Source of the DNA: Pseudomonadota bacterium
GTDB lineage: Bacteria; Myxococcota_A; Polyangia; Polyangiales; Polyangiaceae
NCBI GenBank assembly: GCA_023431345.1
Contig: JAEYWK010000092.1
Location: 69,524-133,523, forward strand
Reading direction: 5' to 3'
DNA length: 64,000 bases
Part shown: positions 19,267 to 29,141 of the stretch, in pieces
How positions within the stretch are numbered: position 1 is the stretch's first letter
Layout of the letters: each line of letters opens with the position of its first letter
The notes under the pieces: model-generated
The model's input: only the letters and a program-made list of their open reading frames with translations
What the model was told of the DNA's origin: nothing
Database searches by the model: none
Made by a program: the position numbers and the translations under genes

Positions 19267-20247
19267 ATGAGCCACGAGAGCTCGGCGCTCAGCCAGCGCC
19301 TCCAGAGCGAGGACGTCGCCACGCGTCAGGTCGCGCTGACCGAGCTCGCGGACGTGCTCGACGAGAGCGCGCTCGAGCCGCTCTTACTCGCGGCTCGAGA
19401 TCGCGACGCCACCGTGCGTGAGCTGGCGATCGGGCTGCTCGAGGAGCTGGGCGATCCGCGGGGCTTGCCCGCGCTCGTGGCCGCCCTCGCTGACGAAGCG
19501 AGCCGAGTCCGTCAGGTCGCGGCCGCCGCCATCCGCGATGATCGCTCTCCGCAAGCGGTGGCGCTGCTGCTCGACAACTTGGCGCATCCGCGCGCCGACG
19601 TGCGCGCCGCCAGCATCGCCGGCCTGCGCGAGCGGCGTGATCCCCGCGCCGAAGCGCCGCTGTTGGCGCTGCTTACCGACGAAGCAGGAGCGGTGCGCGG
19701 TCAAGCCGTCATCGCGCTCGGTCGCCTCCGCTCTGCTGCGAGCATCGACGCGCTGCGAGCGCGCCTCCGCGACCTCGATCCGCAGGTGAGGCGCCTGGCC
19801 ATCGGCGCCCTGGACTACGCGCGCACCCATGAGGTACGCGCGGCGCTGGCGGAGCTGCTCGGCGACCCCGATTGGCGAGTACGAGCCGACGCCGCCCAGC
19901 AGCTCGGCAAGCACGGCCACGCAGGTCCAGAAGACGCGCTGGTCGCGCTGCTGGCCGACCCCGAGTGGACCGTGCGCAAGGAAGCAGCGCTCGCGCTAGC
20001 CGAGATCGGCGCCAGCGCGAGCGCACGCTCGCTGCTCCGCACGCTGACGGATGAAGTGGCAGACGTGCGGCGCGCGGGCGTGACCGCGATCGCCAAGCTC
20101 GGCGCGGTATTCGCCGCGCCGAGCGTCGAAGCGCTGCTCGCCGACCGTGACAGCGAGGTGAGCAAGGCGGCCCGGCGCGCGCTCACCTCGCTCTCGCGAC
20201 GCGCTGCGAGCGACGTGGTCAGTTCGCAGCGCAGCGGTATGCCTTGA
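19267..20247 (+). CDS. HEAT/PBS-lyase-like repeat protein
   Basis: A 326-aa soluble protein made almost wholly of about ten HEAT-like helical repeats of roughly 31 residues, with recurring D-P-x-W-x-V-R-x-x-A and A-L-x-x-L-G elements. There is no signal peptide or catalytic motif. Its ATG is one base after the ferredoxin stop, so it belongs to the AprAB-like operon. A role as scaffold, cofactor-insertion helper or partner of the flavoprotein is inferred from position only. The 3' end overlaps the end of the convergent lipoprotein gene by 29 nt. Confidence 0.88.
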   Translation: MSHESSALSQRLQSEDVATRQVALTELADVLDESALEPLLLAARDRDATVRELAIGLLEELGDPRGLPALVAALADEASRVRQVAAAAIRDDRSPQAVALLLDNLAHPRADVRAASIAGLRERRDPRAEAPLLALLTDEAGAVRGQAVIALGRLRSAASIDALRARLRDLDPQVRRLAIGALDYARTHEVRAALAELLGDPDWRVRADAAQQLGKHGHAGPEDALVALLADPEWTVRKEAALALAEIGASASARSLLRTLTDEVADVRRAGVTAIAKLGAVFAAPSVEALLADRDSEVSKAARRALTSLSRRAASDVVSSQRSGMP

Positions 20248-21127
20248 ACGAAAAGTCGTCGTAAAAGAAGTTCGAAGCTTCTTGTTCGTCCCCGTTGTCG
20301 AACTGGTCGTCCGTCACGCCGAAGGCCGTGATCACGTATGTGTTGCCGACCAGGTGAGCGGCGGGGATGTCGGGGTACGACATCGGTTCCCAATCGTCCG
20401 TGTCGAACGCGAAATTGTCCCAAAGGTCGAAGAGCTCGGTCGCGTCCGCCGCGCCCGGCTCATACAGGCCGATGAGCGTGAAATCGCCGGTGAGCGTGGG
20501 CGAGTCGAAGGCGAAGAAGCGTTGGCCCGTAAAGCCCACCCACTGCGTGCCCGGGGGAATGACGAACGCCGGTGAATCGAGGACGGCGGTGTCGCTCGAG
20601 ACGCCGCCCAGCCAGGCGTACCAGACGCCGCTATGGGCGGGGATCGAGTCGTTCGTCGCCTTGCTGAAGACCTCGAGATCGTCGTTGACGACGTAATAGC
20701 CGTCCCATCGGGTGCGGTTCGTCTCGAAATCTCCGCCGACTAGCAGCTCCGTCTCGATCACGCGACCGCCTACGTCTTCGCAGCACTCGATGCTATCGCA
20801 GTCGAGGCGCGGGGACGGCGCGCCGCCAGCGCCGCTCGCGCCCGTATCCCCGCCTTGCCCCGGGGGCTGCCCCCCTTGCGGCAGGTTCGGATCGCCGCCG
20901 CTGGTGACCGGATCACCGCCTTGGCTCTGCCCCGACTCGCCCGCATGGCCGGGGGCGCCGCCGCTCGGGCTGCCGCCTCCGTCCGCGCCGCCTTCACCGG
21001 CCTGCGCGTCGCCAGCGGCGCCGTCGAGCGGGGGATCGATCTCGTAGTCGCTCAGACCAATGAGCTGCGAGCAGCCCGCGACTAGCAGCAATGCACCAAG
21101 GGAGAGGTTCAGGTGACGATGAGTCAA
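20219..21127 (-). CDS. Myxobacterial lipoprotein, Gly-rich linker (paralogue 1)
   Basis: A 302-aa predicted lipoprotein (lipobox VAGC). The mature start reads C-S-Q-L-I-G-L-S-D-Y-E-I-D-P. A roughly 75-residue Gly/Ser/Pro linker follows, then a Cys-bearing segment (C-D-S-I-E-C-C) and a folded domain with many aromatic residues. No enzyme motif was recognised; the domain may be a beta-sandwich with a carbohydrate-binding look. It is a paralogue of the next upstream gene, sharing the N-terminal motif, CDSxxCC, and the closing F-x-F-K-A-Y/F-x-C. Last gene of a four-gene unit led by the kinase at 24695. Confidence 0.8.
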   Translation of the reverse strand: MTHRHLNLSLGALLLVAGCSQLIGLSDYEIDPPLDGAAGDAQAGEGGADGGGSPSGGAPGHAGESGQSQGGDPVTSGGDPNLPQGGQPPGQGGDTGASGAGGAPSPRLDCDSIECCEDVGGRVIETELLVGGDFETNRTRWDGYYVVNDDLEVFSKATNDSIPAHSGVWYAWLGGVSSDTAVLDSPAFVIPPGTQWVGFTGQRFFAFDSPTLTGDFTLIGLYEPGAADATELFDLWDNFAFDTDDWEPMSYPDIPAAHLVGNTYVITAFGVTDDQFDNGDEQEASNFFYDDFSFKAYRCAAN

Positions 21128-21155
21128 GGTAACCGTACTCGTGAGGGGAGTGCCC

Positions 21156-22106
<951 letters not shown>

Positions 22107-22115
22107 CGAGTCACC

Positions 22116-23201
22116 TCAGAACGTGCCGCGCACGCCCGCTGAATCCGCGCCGATCCACGGCTCGACATGAACGCCCTGCCCAGCCCGCTCGGCCAGCTTC
22201 GGGCGCGGCAGCGACGCGCTCTGATGATTGCCCGTCAGGAGCAAGACGATGCCAGCGCCCACCCCGACGAAGCCAACCGCAAAGCCGACCGTCGACACGG
22301 TCGCCATCGAGCGCGCGCTGTCGAGCTCGTCTTTCTGGCTGGACGGGCAGCGCGTGCCCTGGCAGTCGAGGTCGCTCTTCTTACCGAGGGCCAAAAAGCC
22401 CGTGATGCCGCCGACGACGAGCCCTGCCCCACCCACGCCGAGCGCGACGTAGGCGAGCGTGTTGCTCTTCTTCGGCGGAGCGTCGCTCACCGGACCCGGC
22501 GGCGGCGCGACCACCACCGGCGGCGGCGCGACCGGCGCAGGCGGAGCCGCCGCGGCCGCGTTCGGATCCTTCTGCAAACGGACGGCCAGCTCCTGATCGC
22601 CACCTTCACCGAGCGTGACGTTCAGGCGCTGCTCCAGGTAGCCGGGCGCACTGACCACCACCTCGTGCGCACCCGGATCGGTCGGCCTCTCGACGCCGAT
22701 GAGCGCAGCCGGAATCGGCGAGCCACCGACCGTCACCTGCGGGCTCACGTCGGCCGGCTCGACTCGCACCGTCAAGCGGGCGATCTTCGGCAAAGCGGCG
22801 TTGAGCACGACCTTCGCGCGCGCTTGGGCGTCGCGGAACGCCTTCGGAGCATTGGCCGCCAGCTGCTCGCGCACCACGCGATTGAGGTTCTCGGTGCCCA
22901 GCACGACTTGACCGACGTGCACCTGACATTCGCCGAGGCGGCCGAGGATGGACGGCGCGTGGTAAAGCGCTTCGGCGCGCGACAGCTTCTCGATCGCGCC
23001 TTTGCAGTCGCCCGCGTCGGCCAGCTGGATACCTTGCGTGCCGAGCGCGCGCGCGGCCGCGACGTTTTCGGCCGGCGGTTGCTCTTGCGCCAGCGCAGCA
23101 GGAGCGATCGCGGAAATCGTCAGCATGGTGGCCACGCCGAGGGCGACGCATCGCTGTTTGAAGCCAACCGACCGAGCCGAGGAGAAAGTCGTCATAGGCA
23201 C
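22116..23201 (-). CDS. Exported TPR/PEGA-domain membrane protein
   Basis: A 361-aa protein with a signal peptide ending near ALAQE. About 100 residues of TPR-like helices follow (A-A-R-A-L-G-T-Q-G, A-E-A-L-Y-H-A-P-S), then a PEGA-type beta domain (V-E-P-A-D-V-S-P-Q, GAHEVVVSAPGYL), a Pro/Val linker and two hydrophobic segments near residues 250-275 and 300-325. The plan is common in Polyangiales as a gene next to a Ser/Thr kinase. It begins 40 nt after the kinase stop and may be its periplasmic partner, which is inferred. A second Met lies 6 nt downstream of the chosen start. Confidence 0.82.
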   Translation of the reverse strand: MPMTTFSSARSVGFKQRCVALGVATMLTISAIAPAALAQEQPPAENVAAARALGTQGIQLADAGDCKGAIEKLSRAEALYHAPSILGRLGECQVHVGQVVLGTENLNRVVREQLAANAPKAFRDAQARAKVVLNAALPKIARLTVRVEPADVSPQVTVGGSPIPAALIGVERPTDPGAHEVVVSAPGYLEQRLNVTLGEGGDQELAVRLQKDPNAAAAAPPAPVAPPPVVVAPPPGPVSDAPPKKSNTLAYVALGVGGAGLVVGGITGFLALGKKSDLDCQGTRCPSSQKDELDSARSMATVSTVGFAVGFVGVGAGIVLLLTGNHQSASLPRPKLAERAGQGVHVEPWIGADSAGVRGTF

Positions 23202-23240
23202 CCGACTCGCGCTTTTAGCGCACCTCTCGACGTGAACGCT

Positions 23241-24695
23241 TCAGAATCCTAAATCGGCCCCCTGCGCCGTCGGGGGCACCGGCGCTTTTTCAGGCGGCTT
23301 GACGCTCGGCGGGGGCGGTTTTCGTGCTGGCGCGCTCCGGACTGCGGATGGGCGCGCACTCGGAGAGGCGCTGCTGGCGCCGCCAGCCACACTGGAAACA
23401 GCGAGGGGCGCAGGCTCTGGGACCGGTTCCGGGTGCGGAGGCGGGGGCGCGACCGTGCGCACCGGAGACGCAGAGGCAGCGACGCTCGCGCTCAGGGCAC
23501 CGCCGCTCGAGGCGGCGCTCGGGCCGTCGAGGAAGCGGAACGCCACCGCGAAGCTCGTCACCGTCAACAGCCCCAGGCCGACCCCCATCAAGAGCGGACG
23601 AAAGTCTCGGCGAGGAGGCAACCACTCGCTCCCCGTCGTCGACGAAGGCGCCGCCGTCGCGCCCGGATGAACCAAGATCTGAGTCTGACCCAGGCCGGGC
23701 GGGCTCGGCTCATTCAGAAGCGTGGCCGGCGGCGCCGCGTGTCCCATCAAGGTCTCCGGCGCGATGCGGCCTTCGGGCACCGACTTGTGCTTGGACAGCG
23801 CCACTCCGCCCGAAGCGGCTTGCAGCGCCTCCGTCATCTCGTCCGCGCTTTGAAAGCGCTCGAGCGGCTCCTTGGCGCACGCACGCTGAAACCACTGCTC
23901 GACCGCCTCCGGAACCCAGGGCGCCCGGTCGCGCAGCAGAGGCAGCGGCTGAGTGCAAATGCCGATCAAGATCGCGCTGTAGTTGGCGGCGTCGAACGCG
24001 TGCTCGCCGGTGAGCATGTGATACAGGCACATGCCGAGCGAGTACAGGTCCGCGCGGTGATCGACGGCGCTCGCCCCGCGCACTTGCTCGGGGCTCATGA
24101 ACCGCGGCGTACCGAGCACGGTGCCCGCCTGCGTGGTGCCCTTGTCGCCGTGACCGTCGAGCTTGGCGATCCCGAAGTCGAGCACCTTGGCGATCCAGCC
24201 GAGCTCGTCGTCGTCGGTCTTGACCAAGAAGACGTTGGCCGGCTTCAAGTCACGGTGGACGATGCCCTGCGCGTGCGCCCGCGCCAGCGCCCGTCCCACG
24301 TGCGAGACGATGCGCACGGCGTCGGCGAGCGGCACGTCGTGCTCGCGCTCGAGGCGCTGCTCCAGCGTCTCCCCTTCGAGCAGCTCGAGCACGATGTAGG
24401 GGTTGCCCTCCGCGGTCTCGCCGTCGTCGTACACCGTGACGACGTGGCGCGAGCGTAGCTTGGCGGCGGCTTTGGCCTCGACGCTGAAGCGCCGCCGCGC
24501 CTCCGCCGATTGCGAGTGCTCGGCCGAGATCAGCTTGATCGCCACAGGCTGGCCCAACGTGACGTGGACCGCGCGGTACACGGTGCCCATCGAGCCGCGA
24601 CCAATCTCCTGCTCGAGCCGGTACTTGCCGCCGATCACGAGCCCCGGGCGAACGTGGCTCGGGAGACCCTGTGTCATCGCGACCGTATCGCTCAT
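23241..24695 (-). CDS. Ser/Thr protein kinase with single membrane span
   Basis: A 484-aa Hanks-type kinase: GRGSMGTVYR near residue 32, A-I-K lysine near 54, IVHRDLKPANV near 145, VLDFGIAK near 168, and G-T-P-R-F-M-S-P-E-Q near 190. After the kinase domain (about residues 25-290) comes a linker, one transmembrane segment near residue 375, and a Pro/Ala/Ser-rich tail that would be periplasmic. All catalytic residues are intact, unlike the HGD kinase at the left edge. It heads an operon with the TPR/PEGA protein and two lipoproteins. Confidence 0.93.
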   Translation of the reverse strand: MSDTVAMTQGLPSHVRPGLVIGGKYRLEQEIGRGSMGTVYRAVHVTLGQPVAIKLISAEHSQSAEARRRFSVEAKAAAKLRSRHVVTVYDDGETAEGNPYIVLELLEGETLEQRLEREHDVPLADAVRIVSHVGRALARAHAQGIVHRDLKPANVFLVKTDDDELGWIAKVLDFGIAKLDGHGDKGTTQAGTVLGTPRFMSPEQVRGASAVDHRADLYSLGMCLYHMLTGEHAFDAANYSAILIGICTQPLPLLRDRAPWVPEAVEQWFQRACAKEPLERFQSADEMTEALQAASGGVALSKHKSVPEGRIAPETLMGHAAPPATLLNEPSPPGLGQTQILVHPGATAAPSSTTGSEWLPPRRDFRPLLMGVGLGLLTVTSFAVAFRFLDGPSAASSGGALSASVAASASPVRTVAPPPPHPEPVPEPAPLAVSSVAGGASSASPSARPSAVRSAPARKPPPPSVKPPEKAPVPPTAQGADLGF

Positions 24696-24752
24696 CTTCG
24701 GCCAGATTTCGTCACGGAACGGGGCAAAGCCCAGCTGCTCTTGCGGTGCAGC

Positions 24753-25199
24753 TTACGTCCGGCGTCCCTCTGCGTCGAGGCGGGACAAGACGGCTAGGCT
24801 CTCGTCTTCAGTACCCGCGTAAGACTCGCCCAACCAAGCCTCCAAGATCTCCTTCGCCACCTCCTCGGAGGTGAGCCGCAAGCTGAGCGCGAGCACGTTG
24901 GCGTCGTTCCACTTGCGAGCGCCCCGCGCCGTCTGGGCGTCGACGCACAGGGCGGCCCGGACGCCTGGCACCTTGTTGGCCGCGATGCTGATGCCGGTAC
25001 CCGTGTAGCAACAGACGATGCCCAGCTCGTATCGTCCCGCGGCCACCGCCTCGCCCACCTGGCGGCCCGTCTCACCCCAGGCTTCGGGTCGATCGGCGGC
25101 TCGCCCGAAGCGGGTAACCTCGTGTCCCCGTAGCTCGAGGTACTCGGCGAGCGCGTCGACCACGCGAGCTCGGTCGTCGGCACCTAGCGCGATGCGCAT
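24753..25199 (-). CDS. RpiB/LacAB-family sugar-phosphate isomerase
   Basis: A 148-aa isomerase of the RpiB fold, catalysing aldose-ketose interconversion of a sugar phosphate. The active-site segment is C-Y-T-G-T-G-I-S-I-A-A-N-K near residues 66-78, whereas classic RpiB has C-G-T-G-I-G-x-S. The form seen here occurs in a sub-branch of the family with less certain substrates, so ribose 5-phosphate is only the default guess. The catalytic Cys is kept. It is 57 nt upstream of the kinase gene and 37 nt after the preceding gene. Confidence 0.85.
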   Translation of the reverse strand: MRIALGADDRARVVDALAEYLELRGHEVTRFGRAADRPEAWGETGRQVGEAVAAGRYELGIVCCYTGTGISIAANKVPGVRAALCVDAQTARGARKWNDANVLALSLRLTSEEVAKEILEAWLGESYAGTEDESLAVLSRLDAEGRRT

Positions 25200-25236
25200 C
25201 TCGCGGAGGCTAGCAAAAGCGAGGAGCCGCGGCCGC

Positions 25237-26199
25237 TCACTTCGTCTCTTCGAGGTCCTCGGCCAGGTAGCTCAAGATCACTTCGTCGAGCGACTGCTCG
25301 CTGATCGCCCCGTCGCCGAAGATCGAGCGCGAAGACCCGGGCTGCGCCGCCGCGACGCGCGCCGCCGGGCGGCCCACCGCGCCGGGGTTCGGATCCGCGG
25401 AGACTGCCGGGGGCGGAGGCGCGGGGGCGGGTGGCGGCGGGGCGGGGCGCACGGGGATCGGCGGGCGCGACTTGCGCGGCGCGGGGTTGCTCTTCCGCGA
25501 CTGGCGCGCGGGCGCCGCCGCTGGCGACCGGCTCGACTTGGGCGGATTCTTGTCGAGCGAGGCGACGTCGAGGTCGAAGGCTTCACCCGGCGCGGGGGTG
25601 ACGGACGGAGTCGGCCTTCGCAAGTTGGGGTTCGACATCGCGCGCGACGAGCCACGCGGCTCGTCGGAGTCACGCGGCGCCTTGTTACCGAAGGCCGCAG
25701 CTCGGGCGGAGGCCTCGGGCATCGGCAGGTTGGAGGGTTCGCCGGGCGTCGCGACGGGGGCGCTGGGCGAGCCGACGACGACCCGCGCCGTCTCCAGATC
25801 GTGTCGCGACGTAGGATCGACAGCGGGCGGCGAAGCTTTCGCTTTCGTCGGCTCGAGCGGGCCACACACGTCCTCGAGCAGCTTGTCGAGGGCTCCGGCG
25901 CGCAGCGCCGCGAACATCGCCTTGTGCTGCTCCTTCATCATGCCGCGCACGACGACGGCCATGTCCGTCTTCTGGATGTGCTCGCTGTAGTCGGTGCGAG
26001 TCGTCTTCACGATCCGCCCGCCATCGGCGAACAGATGCGTCACGATCCGCGGAAACTTCACGCCCGAGTCCTCCGTTTGAATATGGAAGACCCGACCGCG
26101 ATGGCGGACGTTGTTGTTGAAGCCGAGCAGCGGCGGGGGCGCTTTGGACACTTCCACCCGAGCAAATCCGTGAGGGTTAGCGAACGGCAAGGCTACCAC
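25237..26199 (-). CDS. Conserved myxobacterial hypothetical protein
   Basis: A 320-aa cytoplasmic protein. The first ~100 residues form a conserved unit (G-F-N-N-N-V-R-H-R-G-R-V-F-H-I-Q-T-E-D-S-G, then H-L-F-A-D-G-G-R-I) that I associate with delta-proteobacterial proteins of unknown function. The rest is low-complexity Pro/Ala/Ser/Arg sequence ending in an acidic helix (SLDEVILSYLAEDL). The GTG start at 26199 has GGGAG 5 nt upstream. It lies between the HD-GYP regulator and RpiB. No function is assigned. Confidence 0.78.
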   Translation of the reverse strand: MVALPFANPHGFARVEVSKAPPPLLGFNNNVRHRGRVFHIQTEDSGVKFPRIVTHLFADGGRIVKTTRTDYSEHIQKTDMAVVVRGMMKEQHKAMFAALRAGALDKLLEDVCGPLEPTKAKASPPAVDPTSRHDLETARVVVGSPSAPVATPGEPSNLPMPEASARAAAFGNKAPRDSDEPRGSSRAMSNPNLRRPTPSVTPAPGEAFDLDVASLDKNPPKSSRSPAAAPARQSRKSNPAPRKSRPPIPVRPAPPPPAPAPPPPAVSADPNPGAVGRPAARVAAAQPGSSRSIFGDGAISEQSLDEVILSYLAEDLEETK

Positions 26200-26289
26200 G
26201 ACGGCTCCCGCGTCGCTCTCTTCAGCGCCATATTGCCCCGGAAGTCCGAAAATTCCCCTAGCCCAGCGTCAGATGTAGGCAAATCGGTG

Positions 26290-28224
26290 CTAGCGGCCGC
26301 CTTCGTCCATGCGCCGCATGCCTTCGAGGAGCAGCGCCTCGGGCGAGTCCATGATCACCTGCTGCGGGGCCGTGAAGTTCGGGTCGAGCGCGAAGTCACC
26401 GTCGGCCAGCTTGAGCATCGCGTAAAACGCTTCTTCACCGCGCAAAGTGGCCCAGAGCGCGTTGTAGATGGCGCCGCCGACGAAGTGGATCTCGCCTTGG
26501 TTCATGCCGGAGCGAATCTTGAGCGAGCCGGTCTTTCGGCCGTGCCACAGCACTTGCACCATGTCGGGCAGGCTCATCTCGAGCAGCGAGCCCGAGACGC
26601 CGCGCGCGCCGCCGGAGCGCTGCGCTTCGCGCTCGATGATCTGCTTCAGCTTGGCCACGAGCAGGTCGGCCGAGACGGGCTTGGCCAAGAAGTCGGCGGC
26701 GCCGAGATCGAACGCCTTCTGCGCGTCGTTCCGCCCGCCGCGCCCCGTGACGACGACCCAGGGCAGCTTTTGTCCCCACGGATGCTTGCGGACCTCCGCG
26801 AGCAGCGCCAGGCCGTCGCCCTGCGGCAAGTCGAGCTCGGCGATGACCAGCTCGGTCTCGCCCTTCTCGAGGTGCTTGAGCGCAGCCTCGATCGAGTGGG
26901 CCTGGGCCACCTCGAAGCCTTGCTCGAGCAAGCGCAGCTCGAGCACCGTCGTCTCCTCGGGATCTGGATCGATGAGCAGCGCGCGGTGGCGGTTCGCGAG
27001 CAGCCGCGCCTTCACGTCCTCACCGGTCACGGTGTGCTTGAACAGGTCGACCAGGTTCGGGTCGAACACGCTTCCGCGGTAGCGCGCCAGTACCTCGCAC
27101 GCCTGCACCGGCCGCAGCGTCTTGCGAAACGGGTTACGCGGGTTCTGAGTCAGGTCGGCGTAGGTGTCCGCGATGGCGAGGATGCGCGCCCCGAGCGGGA
27201 TCTCCTTCTGCGAGGAGCCATCGGGGAAGCCCTTGCCGTCGTAGCGCTCGTACATGTGCTCGACGGTGTGTGTGACCTCGAGCGGCAGCTGCACCGCTTC
27301 GAGCAAGCGCACCGGGCTCTTGTACTGCTTTTCGGCCTGCGCCTTGTGCCCCTCGTACTCGGCCACGTTCAGCGCCGTGAGGTGGTACGCGCCCATCTTG
27401 CCCAGATCGTGCAGGTAAGACGCGCACACATAGGCGCTCTTCGTCGTCTCGGGTAGGCCGATGCGCTCCGAGATCTTCTTGGTGAGCCGCGCGACGGTAG
27501 CGGAGTGACCGCGCAGATCGGGCCGAGAGTTTTCGATCAGCGTGATGAGCACGTTCAAGAGCTCTTGAAACGACTCGTCGCCCACGCCGCCGACGCCGCC
27601 GGTCTTGCGGCTCTTGAAGTCTTTCTCGCCGAGGACCCGCTCAGCCTGCGTCGCCTCTTTGGCGAGCGAGAGGGTGAGGCTCTCGTCGCTCACGAGGTTG
27701 CGCTCGAACACGTTGAGCATGCTCGAGAACTGCGCGTGCGCGTCGCGATCCAAGATCGCAAAGGCGTGGATGTCTCCGTTGTACGCCTTGCTGATGGCAG
27801 CCTTGACGGCGCGCGGGCGGCCGACGAACGCGCGCACCTCTTTCACACCCGAAGCGAGCTGCACGTCGTGCAGCGCGGGCGCGTTGTCGGGGTCGGGAGT
27901 GACGACGCTGAGGGTGGCGGTCTGCGCGTCGTACAGCACCGGAAACACGGAGTCGCGCTCGGCCAGCTTCTTCGGCACCTTGTCGAGCGTGATGCGATCG
28001 ATGTCGGCCTTGGCCAGCTTCTCCGTCGAGACGAAGCGCGTCTTGTGCAGCGCGGCCAGGTATTTCAAGAGCGCCGCTTCGTCGATGGCCTTCAGCTCGA
28101 GCAGCACCTCTTCCACCCGCTCCCCCGACCGCGCGACCAAGTTCAGCGCCGCCTCCTGCGCCTCGGCCGTGATCAGCCCGTCAGCAAACAATCGTTCGAG
28201 GAGTCGCGTGTTTCCCGGGTTCAT
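26290..28224 (-). CDS. Multi-domain HD-GYP / receiver / DUF4388 (PATAN) regulator
   Basis: A 644-aa cytoplasmic signalling protein. Domains in order: a GspE-N/MshEN-like N-terminus (about 1-150), an HD-GYP-type phosphohydrolase domain (about 225-400; L-H-D-L-G-K present), a receiver domain (about 415-530; A-E-L-D-L-P-Q-G-D-G with the phospho-acceptor Asp, then T-G-R-G-G and a conserved Lys), and a DUF4388/PATAN domain (about 550-635; GSLLEMSLPDMVQVL). HD-GYP proteins usually degrade cyclic di-GMP. The usual HHExxDGxGYP motif reads M-Y-E-R-Y-D-G-K-G-F-P here, so both metal-binding His are replaced. Activity is therefore doubtful and a sensing role is possible. Confidence 0.88.
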   Translation of the reverse strand: MNPGNTRLLERLFADGLITAEAQEAALNLVARSGERVEEVLLELKAIDEAALLKYLAALHKTRFVSTEKLAKADIDRITLDKVPKKLAERDSVFPVLYDAQTATLSVVTPDPDNAPALHDVQLASGVKEVRAFVGRPRAVKAAISKAYNGDIHAFAILDRDAHAQFSSMLNVFERNLVSDESLTLSLAKEATQAERVLGEKDFKSRKTGGVGGVGDESFQELLNVLITLIENSRPDLRGHSATVARLTKKISERIGLPETTKSAYVCASYLHDLGKMGAYHLTALNVAEYEGHKAQAEKQYKSPVRLLEAVQLPLEVTHTVEHMYERYDGKGFPDGSSQKEIPLGARILAIADTYADLTQNPRNPFRKTLRPVQACEVLARYRGSVFDPNLVDLFKHTVTGEDVKARLLANRHRALLIDPDPEETTVLELRLLEQGFEVAQAHSIEAALKHLEKGETELVIAELDLPQGDGLALLAEVRKHPWGQKLPWVVVTGRGGRNDAQKAFDLGAADFLAKPVSADLLVAKLKQIIEREAQRSGGARGVSGSLLEMSLPDMVQVLWHGRKTGSLKIRSGMNQGEIHFVGGAIYNALWATLRGEEAFYAMLKLADGDFALDPNFTAPQQVIMDSPEALLLEGMRRMDEGGR

Positions 28225-28677
28225 GTCGTGACCAGCGGCACCAAGGTCAGCCCCCCATCATAGCAAGGGCGCGGCCACCCACGTCACCCGGGACGGCGCG
28301 AGATTTAACAGGGAGCCGGGGAGGCGCCCGGCCAAAGATCTTGGGGTTCGAGTCGCCAGAGCCCCCACAGCCCCTGCTATCGCGACGTCCGTCTGAACCC
28401 CCCCAATCCCCTCCGATCTCCCCGCCTCCCCGCCTCCCTGTTATCCCGAAATCGCACGATTCCGCCATCTGCCGTTCAGGCGGCCAGCTGGCCGCCGGGG
28501 CTTACGCGGGCCGCCGGCGGGGGTGAACGAGGCTCGGCCTACCAGCCCTCGCGAAATCCTCGGAGAACATGGACTTGACGGAGGGGGCGCCGGAAGCTAG
28601 TTAAGCCGCCCTTTTCCAGGATCGCGGGGTTTCTCGCGAGCTACCTGTAAAGCAACGAGACGAAGGACACGAAGACG
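28225..28677. other. Intergenic region between HD-GYP gene and rplM
   Basis: About 450 bases with no credible gene. It separates divergent transcription units. It holds a pyrimidine-rich tract at 28398-28438, G-rich on the minus strand (see findings), and a short hairpin TCGCG/CGCGA at 28622-28639 in the rplM leader. The rplM promoter should lie here but no clear -35/-10 pair was found. Confidence 0.5.
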
Positions 28678-29112
28678 ATGGCGACGTATCAAGCGAAACC
28701 GGCAGAGGCTGCGGCGACCCGTAAGTGGTATGTCCTCGACGCGACGGATCTCCCGCTCGGTCGCTTGGCGACGCGCGTCGCCAGCGTGCTGCGCGGCAAG
28801 CACAAGCCGACCTACACGCCCCACGTCGACACGGGTGACTTCGTGATCGTGATCAACGCCGACAAGGTGAAGCTCACCGGCGTGAAGAGCGACGACAAGA
28901 TGTACTACTCGCACAGCGGCTACCCGGGCGCGATCAAGCGCGAGTCGTACCGCGAGGTCGTCGCCAAGCACGCCGGCTTCCCGATCGAGAAGGCGGTCAA
29001 GGGTATGCTGCCGAAGAACGTGCTCGGGCGCGAGATGCTGCTCAAGCTCAAGGTTTACGGGAGCGACAAGCACCCGCACGTGGCCCAAAAGCCCGAAGCT
29101 CTTTCGCTCTGA
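28678..29112 (+). CDS. rplM: Ribosomal protein L13 (uL13)
   Basis: A 144-aa 50S subunit protein. Diagnostic segments are K-W-Y-V-L-D-A-T-D-L-P-L-G-R-L-A-T, YTPHVDTGDFVIV, and V-K-G-M-L-P-K-N-V-L-G-R. The N-terminus has about ten residues more than the E. coli protein. It is followed 29 nt later by rpsI, the usual gene pair. Confidence 0.97.
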   Translation: MATYQAKPAEAAATRKWYVLDATDLPLGRLATRVASVLRGKHKPTYTPHVDTGDFVIVINADKVKLTGVKSDDKMYYSHSGYPGAIKRESYREVVAKHAGFPIEKAVKGMLPKNVLGREMLLKLKVYGSDKHPHVAQKPEALSL

Positions 29113-29141
29113 CACCGAGCACTTGAAGGAACTCTAAAGAG

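Noticed and set aside
25018..27456. 812-codon plus-strand open frame
   Set aside because: Lies opposite rpiB, the hypothetical gene and the HD-GYP gene. Its translation is rich in Arg/Ala/Leu/Val with no domain; it is a shadow caused by GC codon bias.
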